NCBI GenBank assembly: GCA_937897985.1 | Contig: CALCBD010000026.1 | Location: forward strand, 1 to 64,000 | Direction of reading: 5' to 3' | DNA length: 64,000 bases | Source: an uncultured Paludibacter sp. | GTDB lineage: Bacteria; Bacteroidota; Bacteroidia; Bacteroidales; Paludibacteraceae | In this document: positions 7,574 to 17,663 of the stretch, one piece after another | How the letters are laid out: the number at the start of each line of letters is the position of its first letter | Position numbering within the stretch: position 1 is the stretch's first letter | Translations under genes and position numbers: made by a program | The notes under the pieces: model-generated | Seen by the model: the letters and a program-made list of their open reading frames with translations, nothing else | Databases searched by the model: none | Told to the model about the DNA's origin: nothing

Positions 7574-10321
7574 TCAACAAACTATATTAACAATTTTTCC
7601 AGGTACCACTATCACTTTTTTGGGCGACATACCGGCTAATTGTCTCAAAGTTTGTTCGTTTTCCATTGCAGCTTTTTCTACTTCTTCCCTGCTCATATCA
7701 GCCGGAAGTTCAATAGTAAAACGTACTTTCCCATTGAACGACACCGGATATTTCACTGAATTTTCGACTAAATATGCCTCGTCACAAACAGGAAAACGGG
7801 CATCGAAAACTGTACCTTCGTTGCCGGTAATATGATATAATTCTTCAGCAATATGAGGAGCAAAAGGAGCAATTAAAACTGATAGTGGTTCTAAGATTGA
7901 TTTTTTATTGCATTTCAATGCTGTCAGTTCGTTCACACAAATCATAAATGCTGAAACCGATGTATTGAATGAAAAATTTTCGATATCGAAAGTGATTTTC
8001 TTAATCGTTTTATGCAGCGATTTAAGCTCTTCATTAGTTGGTTTTTCGTTATTTACCAGCATTTTATCATCCTTATAATACAGGCTCCACAGTTTTTTCA
8101 GAAAACGATGAACTCCATCTATTCCGTTGGTATCCCATGGTTTTGATTGTTCCAAAGGTCCGAGAAACATTTCGTACAACCGCAATGTGTCAGCTCCGTA
8201 TTTTTCAACTATATCATCAGGATTAACTACATTATACATCGATTTTGACATTTTTTCGACAGCCCAGCCACAATGATATTTACCATCTTCGAGAATAAAT
8301 TCCGCATCTGTAAATTCAGGTCTCCAGGTTTTAAATTTCTCTAAATCAAGTATGTCATTCGCAACGATATTAACATCAACATGAATTTGGGTAGTTTCGT
8401 ATTGATTTTTCAGGTGATACGATACAAAAGTATTTGAATCTTTGATACGATAAACAAAGTTACTCCTTCCCTGAATCATGCCCTGATTAATCAGTTTCTT
8501 AAAAGGCTCATCCTCGCAAATCAGTCCCAGATCGAACAGAAATTTATTCCAGAACCGACTGTAAATCAGGTGACCTGTTGCATGTTCGGTACCACCAATG
8601 TACAAATCTACATTGCGCCAGTATTGGTTGGCTTCAGTACTTACCAGAGCCTTATCGTTTCCCGGATCCATATATCGCAGGTAATAAGCCGAAGAGCCGG
8701 CAAATCCCGGCATGGTGTTCAGTTCAAGTGGAAATCCATTGTATTCCCAGCCTTTTGCCCGACCCAAAGGTGGTTCACCTTTTTCGGTCGGAAGATACTT
8801 ATCCACTTCGGGTAATTCTAACGGGAGGCAGCTTTCGTCAATCATGTAAGGCACACCTTCTTTATAATAAACCGGAAAAGGTTCGCCCCAGTAACGTTGA
8901 CGGCTAAAAATGGCATCACGCAAACGGTAATTTACCTTCACACGACCAATACCATTCTCAGCAATGAATTTTTTAGCTGCTGCAATCGCTTCCTTAACAG
9001 TTAATCCGTTCAGAAAGCCTGAGTTCATCATCACACCTTCTTTGGCATCAAAACTTTCCTCACTTATATCACAACCTTCAATCAGAGGTATTATCGGTAA
9101 ATTAAAATGTTTGGCAAAGGCATAGTCGCGACTGTCGTGAGCCGGAACAGCCATGATGGCTCCGGTTCCATAGCCCGCAAGTACGTAGTCCGAAATCCAT
9201 ACAGGGATTTTGGTTCCGCTCACAGGGTTAATAGCATAAGAACCTGAAAATACACCTGTTACTCTTCTATCAGCAATTCGTTCCCTTTCGGTCCGTTTTT
9301 TTGTGGCGATTAAATATGATTCTACTTCTGCAGCCTGTTCGGGAGTTGTACATATTTTCACATATTCACTTTCGGGTGCCAGCACCATAAATGTAACACC
9401 ATAAATGGTATCGGCACGGGTTGTAAACACTTCCAGTTCAGCATTCGGAAGCCGGAATTTTAATTCAGCACCTTCACTTCTGCCTATCCAGTTTCTCTGT
9501 GTTTCTCTGATTGACTCGGTCCAGTCGATGCTGTTCAAACCATCGAGCAATCGCTGCGCATAGGCCGAAACTCTTAAACTCCACTGACGCATAACCCTTT
9601 GTTCGACAGGATGACCTCCCCTTACCGAAAGGCCTTCGCTGACTTCATCATTTGCCAGTACTGTACCCAGCGCAGGACACCAGTTTACCTTCAAATCGGC
9701 GAGATAAGCAATACGGTAATTGAGTAAAATTTCCTGTTTCTCTTTTTCACTAAAGGTTTTCCATTGTTCTGCACTAAAAGTCAATTCCCCTGTGCATGCA
9801 GCCTGAATTCCTTCAGTACCGTTTTTTTCAAAACTTTCCACCAGCGAAGAAATGGTTTGAGCTTTCTGAAGTTTCAGATCGAAATAATGATTGAACATCT
9901 GAATAAAAGCCCATTGAGTCCATTTGTAATAATCAGGCTCACAGGTACGTATCTCACGGCTCCAGTCATAACAAAATCCGATTTTCTCCAACTGTTCACG
10001 ATAACGCGCAATGTTAATTTTTGTCGTAACTGCAGGATGCTGACCGGTTTGAATTGCATACTGTTCGGCGGGCAATCCATAGGCATCATAACCCATGGGA
10101 TGGAGTACGTTAAATCCCTGAAGACGTTTATATCTGCTGAAAATATCAGAAGCAATGTAACCAAGAGGATGACCTACATGCAAACCTGCACCCGATGGAT
10201 ACGGAAACATATCCAGCACGTAAAATTTTGGTTTATTTGAGTCAACCGACACTTTGTAGGTTTCATTTTCTTTCCAGAATGATTGCCACTTCTGTTCTAT
10301 TTCGTTAAATTTGTACTCCAT
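7574..10321 (-). CDS. leuS: Leucyl-tRNA synthetase
   Basis: A 915-residue class Ia aminoacyl-tRNA synthetase that charges tRNA-Leu. The HIGH signature is HVGH at residues 48-51 within YPSGAGLHVGHPLGY. The KMSKS loop is intact at about 690-694. The CP1 editing domain lies between them and contains the conserved segment GTGAIMAVPAHDSRD that clears mischarged amino acids. The anticodon-binding domain and C-terminal tail complete the protein, and the length is normal for Bacteroidota. It is transcribed divergently from rex across a 200-bp spacer, with the LytM-like gene overlapping its 3' end. Confidence 0.98.
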   Translation of the reverse strand: MEYKFNEIEQKWQSFWKENETYKVSVDSNKPKFYVLDMFPYPSGAGLHVGHPLGYIASDIFSRYKRLQGFNVLHPMGYDAYGLPAEQYAIQTGQHPAVTTKINIARYREQLEKIGFCYDWSREIRTCEPDYYKWTQWAFIQMFNHYFDLKLQKAQTISSLVESFEKNGTEGIQAACTGELTFSAEQWKTFSEKEKQEILLNYRIAYLADLKVNWCPALGTVLANDEVSEGLSVRGGHPVEQRVMRQWSLRVSAYAQRLLDGLNSIDWTESIRETQRNWIGRSEGAELKFRLPNAELEVFTTRADTIYGVTFMVLAPESEYVKICTTPEQAAEVESYLIATKKRTERERIADRRVTGVFSGSYAINPVSGTKIPVWISDYVLAGYGTGAIMAVPAHDSRDYAFAKHFNLPIIPLIEGCDISEESFDAKEGVMMNSGFLNGLTVKEAIAAAKKFIAENGIGRVKVNYRLRDAIFSRQRYWGEPFPVYYKEGVPYMIDESCLPLELPEVDKYLPTEKGEPPLGRAKGWEYNGFPLELNTMPGFAGSSAYYLRYMDPGNDKALVSTEANQYWRNVDLYIGGTEHATGHLIYSRFWNKFLFDLGLICEDEPFKKLINQGMIQGRSNFVYRIKDSNTFVSYHLKNQYETTQIHVDVNIVANDILDLEKFKTWRPEFTDAEFILEDGKYHCGWAVEKMSKSMYNVVNPDDIVEKYGADTLRLYEMFLGPLEQSKPWDTNGIDGVHRFLKKLWSLYYKDDKMLVNNEKPTNEELKSLHKTIKKITFDIENFSFNTSVSAFMICVNELTALKCNKKSILEPLSVLIAPFAPHIAEELYHITGNEGTVFDARFPVCDEAYLVENSVKYPVSFNGKVRFTIELPADMSREEVEKAAMENEQTLRQLAGMSPKKVIVVPGKIVNIVC

Positions 10322-10386
10322 AATAAAATATATATTGTTGAAATTCTTTGTATTAACTATCGTGATAAATTCAATTTTTAAGAATG

Positions 10387-10394
10387 CAAAGTTA
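10387..10394 (-). promoter_or_regulatory. Candidate -7 element for leuS
   Basis: On the minus strand the sequence reads TAACTTTG, matching the Bacteroidota -7 consensus TAnnTTTG. It lies 66 bp upstream of the leuS start. No -33 TTTG sits at the usual 19-21 bp spacing, so support rests on the -7 box alone. Confidence 0.45.
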
Positions 10395-10487
10395 AGAATT
10401 TTATCGGATAATCCATTTGCTCAACACTAAAAATCAATCACATAATTTTTTAATAAATTGAAAATAAGTGTATATAAAAAAAATGAT

Positions 10488-10495
10488 TATTTTTG
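10488..10495 (+). promoter_or_regulatory. Candidate -7 element for rex
   Basis: TATTTTTG matches TAnnTTTG and lies 28 bp upstream of the rex ATG. No well-spaced -33 box was found. The 200-bp spacer shared with leuS was checked for a palindromic Rex-type operator and none stood out. Confidence 0.45.
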
Positions 10496-10523
10496 CAAGG
10501 CAAATTAAAAATAACTGATTGAA

Positions 10524-11195
10524 ATGAAAAGCACATTATCGGAAGAATTATTCAAAGTGCCCGAGCCAACGTTAAGACGATTACCGTGGTATCTGGCATA
10601 CGCTCAATTGGTTTTAAAAGAAGGAGAAACATATCTTTCATCAACACAGATAGCCAAAAATATTGCAGTAGATGCTTCAATGGTAGCAAAAGATTTGTCG
10701 TTCGTACAGATAACAGGCAAAACCAGGGTTGGTTATGACGTGAAGGAACTGGTTGAAGTCCTTGAATCGTTTCTCGGTTTTACCGATTCTCACAGTGCTT
10801 TTCTATTCGGTGTGGGTAGTCTAGGCGGAGCATTGATGCACGACAACGGTTTGAATCATTTTGGTTTGGAGATTGTTGCAGGATTTGATGTAAAATACGA
10901 ATTATCAGGTACAAGCATCAATCATATTCCGGTCCACCATATCGACAGGTTTCCCGAACTTCAGAAACTAACCGGTATCAACATCGGAATTTTAACCGTA
11001 CCGATTGACAGAGCACAATCAGTATCGGAAATGATGGTGGAAGGTGGCATTCAGGCCATCTGGAACTTTACACCTTACAGAATCAGAGTGCCCGAGAATG
11101 TTATCGTTCAAAACACTTCAATCTACGCTCACTTGTCGGTGATGTTCAACCGCTTGAATGCAATTAAAGAATCCGAAAAAACAAAACATATTTAA
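10524..11195 (+). CDS. rex: Redox-sensing transcriptional repressor Rex
   Basis: A 223-residue repressor that senses the NADH/NAD+ ratio and controls fermentation and respiration genes. The N-terminal winged helix (residues 1-80) carries the typical PTLRRLPWYLAY start and the recognition region SSTQIAKNIAVDASMVAKDLS. The Rossmann domain opens with the dinucleotide-binding FLFGVGSLGG (GVGSLG at 96-101), and the C-terminal helix completes a domain-swapped dimer in the family. The last codons lie 10 bp before the FAH-family gene, so the two are likely cotranscribed. In a succinate/propionate fermenter Rex would be expected to act on central fermentation genes, but no operator could be identified in this window. 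Confidence 0.95.
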   Translation: MKSTLSEELFKVPEPTLRRLPWYLAYAQLVLKEGETYLSSTQIAKNIAVDASMVAKDLSFVQITGKTRVGYDVKELVEVLESFLGFTDSHSAFLFGVGSLGGALMHDNGLNHFGLEIVAGFDVKYELSGTSINHIPVHHIDRFPELQKLTGINIGILTVPIDRAQSVSEMMVEGGIQAIWNFTPYRIRVPENVIVQNTSIYAHLSVMFNRLNAIKESEKTKHI

Positions 11196-11205
11196 TTATC
11201 AGGGA

Positions 11206-11817
11206 ATGAAAATATTAGCAATTGGTCAGAATTATACAGAACACAACAAAGAACTCAATTCAAATCACCCTTCCGAACCGGTGGTTTTTATGAAACCCGA
11301 CACCGCTCTTTTAAGAAATAACAAACCTTTTTATCTCCCTGATTTTAGTGAAGATTTACATTACGAAACCGAGTTAATCATTAAAATCAATCGATTAGGC
11401 AAAAATATTGACCCAAAATTTGCTCACAGATATTATTCTGAAATTGGCCTGGGTGTCGATTTTACGGCGCGCGACCTGCAACGGAAACTTAAAAATGAAG
11501 GTAAACCATGGGAAATTTCCAAAGCTTTTGACAATTCAGCTGTTATAGGTGAATTTTTACCAGTCGACATGTTCCCTGATGTACAGGACATTCATTTCAG
11601 TCTGAAATTAAACAATGAAACAGTTCAGAACGGACATTCGGCAGATATGATTTTTCCGGTCAATGAACTAATTGCATACGTGAGTCGTTTCTTTACTTTA
11701 AAAATCGGCGACATACTTTTTACCGGTACACCCGCCGGAGTTGGTAAAATTTCGGTTGGCGACAGACTTACGGGTTATATTAACGAAAACAAAATGTTCG
11801 ATTTTAAAATAAAATGA
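11206..11817 (+). CDS. Fumarylacetoacetate hydrolase (FAH) family protein
   Basis: A 203-residue single-domain FAH-family enzyme. The frame is open from 11158, but that would overlap rex. The Met at 11206 (MKILAIGQNY), preceded by AGGGA, gives the usual start. Metal-binding acidic residues are seen in HYETELIIKI, followed by GVDFTARDLQ, and the C-terminal FTGTPAGVG motif is intact. Members act as acylpyruvases, oxaloacetate decarboxylases or isomerases, and the substrate cannot be assigned from sequence. It sits between rex and porU; from memory the same order (FAH gene, porU, porV, ispF) occurs in Porphyromonas gingivalis. Confidence 0.92.
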   Translation: MKILAIGQNYTEHNKELNSNHPSEPVVFMKPDTALLRNNKPFYLPDFSEDLHYETELIIKINRLGKNIDPKFAHRYYSEIGLGVDFTARDLQRKLKNEGKPWEISKAFDNSAVIGEFLPVDMFPDVQDIHFSLKLNNETVQNGHSADMIFPVNELIAYVSRFFTLKIGDILFTGTPAGVGKISVGDRLTGYINENKMFDFKIK

Positions 11818-11905
11818 ACCCGAAGATAATTTCATTTTCAATATAATAATTGTCAATTGAAATCGTTTCTTATTTAAATTTTTACGTTTCCCCGATTTAA
11901 TTGAT

Positions 11906-14900
11906 ATGAAGCAAAAATTCAGCAATTTACTACTCATTATATTTTTTGTAGCTTTCCATTTATCAGCTCAAAACAACGAAGCGAAGGAGAATCAGGTGAT
12001 TCAGTGGAATGGTGTACAGGTTTGGAATGCCGGAGCAGGCACCCGAAATGTTGTATCATTCGACGGTGCGGTCTATCCTGACGATCAACTCCTGCCATGG
12101 TTTCATAAAAGAATTAATGCTGATTTAGCATTTGATTATAAGGTTGAAATCACAAACGAAACTTATGTGAGTTTAACAAGGGAGGAAGCAGAACTTGTGA
12201 CAACTTCAACATTGGGCATCAACAACCCTGTCATCAACACTCTGTATTTACGCGAGCGTGGAACCGACTATCTCGATATCAGTATACTTCCGTTCGTAAT
12301 GCGTTCAGGCCAAATATTTAAACTGAAATCGTTCGGTTTGTCAATAGTAAAAACAAAAGCTGCAAACAAATCAAAAGCCGCAACATTACACACTTATGCA
12401 ACAAACTCAGTTCTGGCTGCAGGGAAATTCGTGCAGGTAAGAGTGGTCAATTCAGGCATTTACAAACTGACTTACGAAGATCTCAACAGCATGGGAATAA
12501 ATCCTGCTAATGTAAAAGTATTCGGATATGGCGGAGCTGTACTTGAACAAAGTTTCTTATTACCTAAGACTGACGACCTTCCCGAAGTGTCGGTTTATAT
12601 GGAGAAAGGCAGTGATGGAATATTCAATGCGGGAGATTATATACTTTTTTATGCACAGGGTATCAACAAATGGACTTTCGACAGTTCGAAAAACCTGTAT
12701 GTACATCAGGTAAATCCATATTCAAATTATGGATATTATTTCATCACTTCTGATGCGGGTACGGGTAAAAAAATTGAAGAAAAAGCGATAACAGTTCCCG
12801 AAGGTAAAACATTGATTCCGGTAACCGAATTTGTAGATTACAATGTGTACGAAAAGGAAATGAACGGCATCAGCATTGCCCAGTCAGGCAAAGAATTTTA
12901 TGGTGACTATTTCAGTGAAAATACACGAAAGGACATCAGCTTCAGTTTCCCGAATCCTGTTACTACCAACTCAACCAAAGTAAGAATTGATGCTGCATCT
13001 TATTCATCGGCCATAACATCTTTCGATTTAAGTCTTGACGGAAGTCAAACACAATCACTTTTAATGCCTAAACGATCTGAAAGTGACTTATATGAAAAAG
13101 GAAAAGCTGCAAGTGCAATATTCACCTATACACCGTCTAAAAACGATTTTAATTTCAGCCTTGTTTATTCGAAATCAACATCAACTTCGGCAGGATATCT
13201 TAATTTTATCGAAGTAAATGCCCGGAGGTATCTTAAAATGAGCGGATCGGTTATGCAGTTTCAGAATACTGATTATCTGAATTCGAATAATTATTTTCAG
13301 TACCAGTTAAGTAATGCTGACTCAAAAGTTCAAATCTGGAAAATTTCTGATCCTTTAAATATTACGAGAATTCCAACGCAAACAATTGATTCGAAACTCA
13401 CATTTGCCGACGAACCTGATGCCGACAACAAATACATTGCTATTGACCCTACCGCAGCTTCAGCATTCCCAAAGCCTGAAATTGTTGGTGTGGTACCCAA
13501 TCAGAATCTTCATGCATTACCGCAGTCGGACATGGTGATTATCACCCATCCCAAATTTTTAAGTCAGGCCGAAACCCTGGCTCAGGCACATCGTGATTTG
13601 GATAAACTGAGCGTTTCAGTTGTTACAACCGATCAGGTTTACAACGAATTTTCATCAGGTGCTCCTGACGCAACAGCCTATAGATGGGTTCTCAAAATGC
13701 TTTACGACAGAGCAATTACTTCCGGGAATACAGCCTCTCTGCCCAAATATCTGCTGCTTTTCGGAAGAGGTACTTACGACAACCGAAAACTGACACCTGT
13801 TTCGGGTGAGAATCTTATATTAACATATCAGGCCGATAATTCACTGGTACAAACATTATCCTATGTAACCGATGATTATTTCGGTTTGCTCGATGACAAT
13901 GAAGGGGTAAATATCCCGAGTAATCTGGTAGATGTGGGCGTGGGACGTTTTCCGGTTACTACCGTCGAAGAAGCACAGATTGTTGTGGATAAAACAATCG
14001 CTTACATTAAAAACACCAAAAAAGGAATATGGAAAAATCAGTTATGTTTCCTTGCCGATGATGGTGATGCGGCATTACACATGAAACAATCCGACAGTAT
14101 TACTTCGGTTTTGGCCCGAAATTATCCGGCTTATCAAATCAATAAAATATATCTCGACTCTTACGTCCAGGAAATTAGTGCAAGTGGCGAAACATATCCT
14201 CTTGCCCGTACTCATCTTCACGATTTGATCAGAAACGGACTTCTGTTGTTGAATTACACCGGACATGCAGGTATAACCGGCTGGACAAATGAACTTATAA
14301 TGACAGTAAATGATGTAAAGTCATTCACCAATCAGCAATTGCCACTCTGGGTGGGTGCAACCTGTGATTTCTTACAGTTCGACCTGAAGCCGATTTCAGC
14401 AGGTGAACAGGTACTTCTGAATCCGAATGGTGGTGGAATTGGTATTTTCTCGGCTGCACGTCCGGTTTATGCCTCTCAGAACTTTACCATCAACCGGCTG
14501 TTTTGTGACAATTTATTTAAAAAGAACAATGGCAAACACAACAGATTGGGTGATGTAATTGCCTATGCAAAAAACAACACCGGGTCCGAAATTAACAAAT
14601 TGTCCTATGTTTATATGGGCGATCCTGCGCTTCAATTAGATTTTCCTACCGATTACAATATTAAAACAACACTTATAAACGATAACCTGTACACAGGAAA
14701 TGACACCTTAAAAGCAATGTCAGTAGTGAAAATCAGTGGAATAGTGGATGATGGTAACGGAAATATAAATCAGAATTTCAATGGAGAACTAAGCATGACT
14801 GTATATGATAAAGTACAGAGAATTACCACTCTGAACAATCACAGTGATGGAGCCCTGACCTATTCTGACCGTCCGAATATACTTTTTTCGGGAAAAGCAA

Positions 14901-15715
14901 TTATCACGAACGGAGCTTTTACTATCACTTTTATGTTACCAAAGGATATAAAATACAATTACGGAGGTGGTAGAATCAACTATTATGCTTATGATAAAAC
15001 AACCGGAGCAGAAGCTCAGGGATTTTTCGAAAACTTCATAGTCGGCGGTACCAATCTGAACGTTGTAAAAGACACTGAAGGACCTGAAGTCAATCTGTTC
15101 CTGAATACCGAAAACTTTGTTTCAGGCGATCAGGTCAATGAATCACCACTGTTTATGGCAAATCTGAGCGATGTTCATGGTATCAACAGAGTCGGCAGCG
15201 GCATCGGGCACGATCTGTTACTCACCATCGACAACGATCCGGGTCAGTCCCATGTACTAAACGATTACTATTTGTCGTCCGAAAATACATTTACAAATGG
15301 CACAGTTAAATATAAACTTTCAGGACTGACAGAAGGCAAACACACATTAACATTCAAAGCATGGGATTTAATGAACAATTCAACCAGCAAATCCATTGAC
15401 TTTGAAGTGGTTAAAGGATTGACACCAAATATTCTTAAAATCTACAACTACCCCAATCCGGTAAAAATGAACACCCGTATTTACGTTGAACATGACAGAC
15501 CTGAAACTGTTCTGAATACTAAAGTTGAAATTTTTGACGTTTCGGGCAGACTGATCTGGACTTTTGCTCAATCAAATGCAGACGAAATCAACTGGGATTT
15601 AACCGGTACAGATGGACAAAGAGTTAAAAAAGGGATCTACATTTACCGGGTAAGTGTAAGTACCAGCAACAGTGATGTGTATTCAAAATCCAACAAAATG
15701 CTCATAATTGAATAA
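11906..15715 (+). CDS. porU: Type IX secretion system sortase PorU (gingipain-family C25)
   Basis: A 1269-residue outer-membrane-associated protein. It removes the C-terminal signal from type IX cargo and transfers the cargo to anionic lipopolysaccharide. After a signal peptide (about 1-22) comes a long beta-rich N-terminal region, then the C25 caspase-like domain. This includes KYLLLFGRGTYDNR, the catalytic His787 in LNYTGHAGITGW and the catalytic Cys820 in WVGATCDFLQF. A large C-terminal region ends in a CTD-like domain (NYPNPVKMNTRIYVEHDRP to MLIIE). It is followed after 76 bp by porV, its working partner in the attachment complex. The length and the catalytic dyad favour PorU over a gingipain-like cargo protease. 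Confidence 0.95.
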   Translation: MKQKFSNLLLIIFFVAFHLSAQNNEAKENQVIQWNGVQVWNAGAGTRNVVSFDGAVYPDDQLLPWFHKRINADLAFDYKVEITNETYVSLTREEAELVTTSTLGINNPVINTLYLRERGTDYLDISILPFVMRSGQIFKLKSFGLSIVKTKAANKSKAATLHTYATNSVLAAGKFVQVRVVNSGIYKLTYEDLNSMGINPANVKVFGYGGAVLEQSFLLPKTDDLPEVSVYMEKGSDGIFNAGDYILFYAQGINKWTFDSSKNLYVHQVNPYSNYGYYFITSDAGTGKKIEEKAITVPEGKTLIPVTEFVDYNVYEKEMNGISIAQSGKEFYGDYFSENTRKDISFSFPNPVTTNSTKVRIDAASYSSAITSFDLSLDGSQTQSLLMPKRSESDLYEKGKAASAIFTYTPSKNDFNFSLVYSKSTSTSAGYLNFIEVNARRYLKMSGSVMQFQNTDYLNSNNYFQYQLSNADSKVQIWKISDPLNITRIPTQTIDSKLTFADEPDADNKYIAIDPTAASAFPKPEIVGVVPNQNLHALPQSDMVIITHPKFLSQAETLAQAHRDLDKLSVSVVTTDQVYNEFSSGAPDATAYRWVLKMLYDRAITSGNTASLPKYLLLFGRGTYDNRKLTPVSGENLILTYQADNSLVQTLSYVTDDYFGLLDDNEGVNIPSNLVDVGVGRFPVTTVEEAQIVVDKTIAYIKNTKKGIWKNQLCFLADDGDAALHMKQSDSITSVLARNYPAYQINKIYLDSYVQEISASGETYPLARTHLHDLIRNGLLLLNYTGHAGITGWTNELIMTVNDVKSFTNQQLPLWVGATCDFLQFDLKPISAGEQVLLNPNGGGIGIFSAARPVYASQNFTINRLFCDNLFKKNNGKHNRLGDVIAYAKNNTGSEINKLSYVYMGDPALQLDFPTDYNIKTTLINDNLYTGNDTLKAMSVVKISGIVDDGNGNINQNFNGELSMTVYDKVQRITTLNNHSDGALTYSDRPNILFSGKAIITNGAFTITFMLPKDIKYNYGGGRINYYAYDKTTGAEAQGFFENFIVGGTNLNVVKDTEGPEVNLFLNTENFVSGDQVNESPLFMANLSDVHGINRVGSGIGHDLLLTIDNDPGQSHVLNDYYLSSENTFTNGTVKYKLSGLTEGKHTLTFKAWDLMNNSTSKSIDFEVVKGLTPNILKIYNYPNPVKMNTRIYVEHDRPETVLNTKVEIFDVSGRLIWTFAQSNADEINWDLTGTDGQRVKKGIYIYRVSVSTSNSDVYSKSNKMLIIE

Positions 15716-15791
15716 TAAAATTTAAAAAATACGTTTATAATACGTAACAATGTAAAATTGTTGTAATATTGCAAATTCAAAAAAAAACCGA

Positions 15792-16913
15792 ATGAAAAAA
15801 AGTATTTTATTCTTAATTGCTCTTTTAACTTTATCTTTTAGCATTAAGGCGGCAGAGCCCGAGTCTAATCCGATTTCAACAGTAGTACCATCATTGACAA
15901 TTGCTCCCGATGCACGCGCAGGAGGTATGGGTGACATAGGGGCTGCTACCTCACCCGATGTAAACTCTCAGTATTGGAATCCGGCAAAATATGTTTTTAT
16001 GGAAAGTGAAGCCGGACTTTCCCTTTCGTACACCCCATGGTTAAGATCTCTTGTTCCGGACATTGATTTGGCCTATCTTTCAGGTTACTATAAATTTACT
16101 GAACGTCAGGCTTTAAGTACATCATTGCGCTACTTCTCTCTGGGAGACATAAAACTTATGGATCAGTTCGGATACGATCAGGGAACATCTCATCCGCTCG
16201 AACTGGCTTTTGATGTGGCCTATTCACAGATGCTTTCCGAAAATTTTTCGGCTGCAGTTGCCATGCGGTTTATCTATTCCGACTTAAACAACGGATATAA
16301 CGGAGCAGGTGGTTCGGATATGTATCCCGGTATGTCGGTAGCTGCCGATGTAGCAGGATATTATCGAAAACCAATTTCTTTCCAGACTGGTGACGGTTTT
16401 CTTTCATTTGGTTTGAATATATCAAATCTGGGCTCAAAAATGTCGTACGATAAAAATATAACCAACAATTTTATCCCTACCAATATGCGATTTGGTGGTT
16501 CTTTTGATTATCCTATTGATGATTATCAGAGAATTTCAATCAGCGCTGATATTAATAAATTATTGGTTCCAACCCCGAATGATTCTACCGATTTCAATAA
16601 AGTATCGATGCTTTCAGGTGTATTCAAATCATTTTCCGATGCTCCGCTTGAAGAAGAATTACGTGAAATAATGTGGTCGGTCGGAGCTGAATATGCTTAT
16701 AACAAACAATTTTTTGTGCGTGCCGGTTATTTTAACGAAAACCAATATAAAGGAAACAGAAAATATTTTACTGTCGGTGCCGGCTTTAAATTAAACGTAT
16801 TTCAACTGGATGCCGGATATGTGATTTCAACATCTCAAACCAATCCGTTGGATCAGACATTGAGATTTTCACTTTCATTCGATTTATTCGGTCTTAAAAA
16901 TCTTGTAAAATAA
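15792..16913 (+). CDS. porV: Type IX secretion outer-membrane protein PorV (LptO)
   Basis: A 373-residue, FadL-like 14-stranded outer-membrane barrel with a signal peptide ending near residue 20 (SIKAAEP). The N-terminal mature region has the PorV signature: SLTIAPDARAGGMGDIGAAT, then NSQYWNPAKYVF and SYTPWLRSLVPD. PorV collects cargo from the SprA translocon through its C-terminal signal and hands it to PorU. It lies directly downstream of porU and is followed by a strong terminator, so porU-porV probably form one unit and ispF has its own signal. Confidence 0.95.
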   Translation: MKKSILFLIALLTLSFSIKAAEPESNPISTVVPSLTIAPDARAGGMGDIGAATSPDVNSQYWNPAKYVFMESEAGLSLSYTPWLRSLVPDIDLAYLSGYYKFTERQALSTSLRYFSLGDIKLMDQFGYDQGTSHPLELAFDVAYSQMLSENFSAAVAMRFIYSDLNNGYNGAGGSDMYPGMSVAADVAGYYRKPISFQTGDGFLSFGLNISNLGSKMSYDKNITNNFIPTNMRFGGSFDYPIDDYQRISISADINKLLVPTPNDSTDFNKVSMLSGVFKSFSDAPLEEELREIMWSVGAEYAYNKQFFVRAGYFNENQYKGNRKYFTVGAGFKLNVFQLDAGYVISTSQTNPLDQTLRFSLSFDLFGLKNLVK

Positions 16914-16946
16914 ATTATTTCAGTAATTTCTTTTATTTAAATCAAC

Positions 16947-16997
16947 AAAAACGATTGTATCTGTGTTATTTACACAGGCTTACAATCGTTTTTTTAA
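16947..16997 (+). terminator. Rho-independent terminator after porV
   Basis: A 13-bp stem, AAAAACGATTGTA at 16947-16959 pairing with TACAATCGTTTTT at 16981-16993, runs into a T tract. The 21-nt loop contains a smaller CTGTG/CACAG stem. Confidence 0.85.
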
Positions 16998-17060
16998 TTT
17001 AATAATAATCCTGAATAAAAGCAGGTTAAATTTTGTAACTTTAAAAAACTCAATTAAAAG

Positions 17061-17558
17061 ATGAATAATTTCAGAGTGGGATTCGGCTATGATGTACATG
17101 TTTTCGCCTCCGGAAGAGAGTTGTGGTTAGGTGGAATAAAAATTGATTTTCCCCGGGGTTTATTAGGTCATTCGGATGCGGATGTTCTCATTCACTCACT
17201 GTGTGATGCACTACTGGGTGCAGCAAATTTAAGAGACATTGGATTTCATTTCCCTGATAATGATAAAGAATTTAAGAATATTGACAGTAAGCTTTTGCTT
17301 CAACGTACAATGGAACTTATACGTGACAAGGGTTATGAATTCGGAAATGCTGATTGTACTGTATGTGCCGAGGAACCAAAGATCAATCCGCATATTCCGG
17401 CCATGCAGCTTACCTTATCTCAGGTTATGAATGTAGATCCGGATTTAATTTCGATTAAAGCTACTACTTCCGAGAAAGTAGGATTTGTGGGCCGAAAAGA
17501 GGGTATTTCATCTTACAGCACAGTTTTGATTTACAAAAAAAATCAAACAATAGAGTAA
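17061..17558 (+). CDS. ispF: 2-C-methyl-D-erythritol 2,4-cyclodiphosphate synthase
   Basis: A 165-residue trimeric zinc enzyme of the MEP isoprenoid pathway. It cyclises CDP-methylerythritol 2-phosphate with release of CMP. The metal ligands are visible as Asp11 and His13 in GYDVHVF and a third His in GHSDADVLIHSLCDALLG. Substrate-binding DIGFHFPD and the C-terminal ATTSEKVGFVGRKEGI are intact. Length is normal. It follows porV behind a terminator; the porV-ispF order is also known to me from Porphyromonas gingivalis. Confidence 0.97.
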   Translation: MNNFRVGFGYDVHVFASGRELWLGGIKIDFPRGLLGHSDADVLIHSLCDALLGAANLRDIGFHFPDNDKEFKNIDSKLLLQRTMELIRDKGYEFGNADCTVCAEEPKINPHIPAMQLTLSQVMNVDPDLISIKATTSEKVGFVGRKEGISSYSTVLIYKKNQTIE

Positions 17559-17595
17559 AGCTATAACAAAATAAATATATTCTATCTAAATTTGT

Positions 17596-17626
17596 TTTGA
17601 TTACAATTTTATAATTAGTACTTTTG
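17596..17626 (+). promoter_or_regulatory. Housekeeping-type promoter of the peroxiredoxin gene
   Basis: A -33 TTTG at 17596-17599 is separated by 19 bp from a -7 TACTTTTG at 17619-17626. Both boxes and the spacing match the Bacteroidota primary-sigma consensus. The gene starts 38 bp downstream. Confidence 0.75.
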
Positions 17627-17663
17627 CATCGTTAAAAATTAATCATTTAAAAAAACAGAATAT

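Noticed and set aside
10322..10523. Rex operator in the leuS-rex spacer
   Set aside because: Only a weak TTGTATTAAC-like half site was seen; no palindrome close to known Rex sites.
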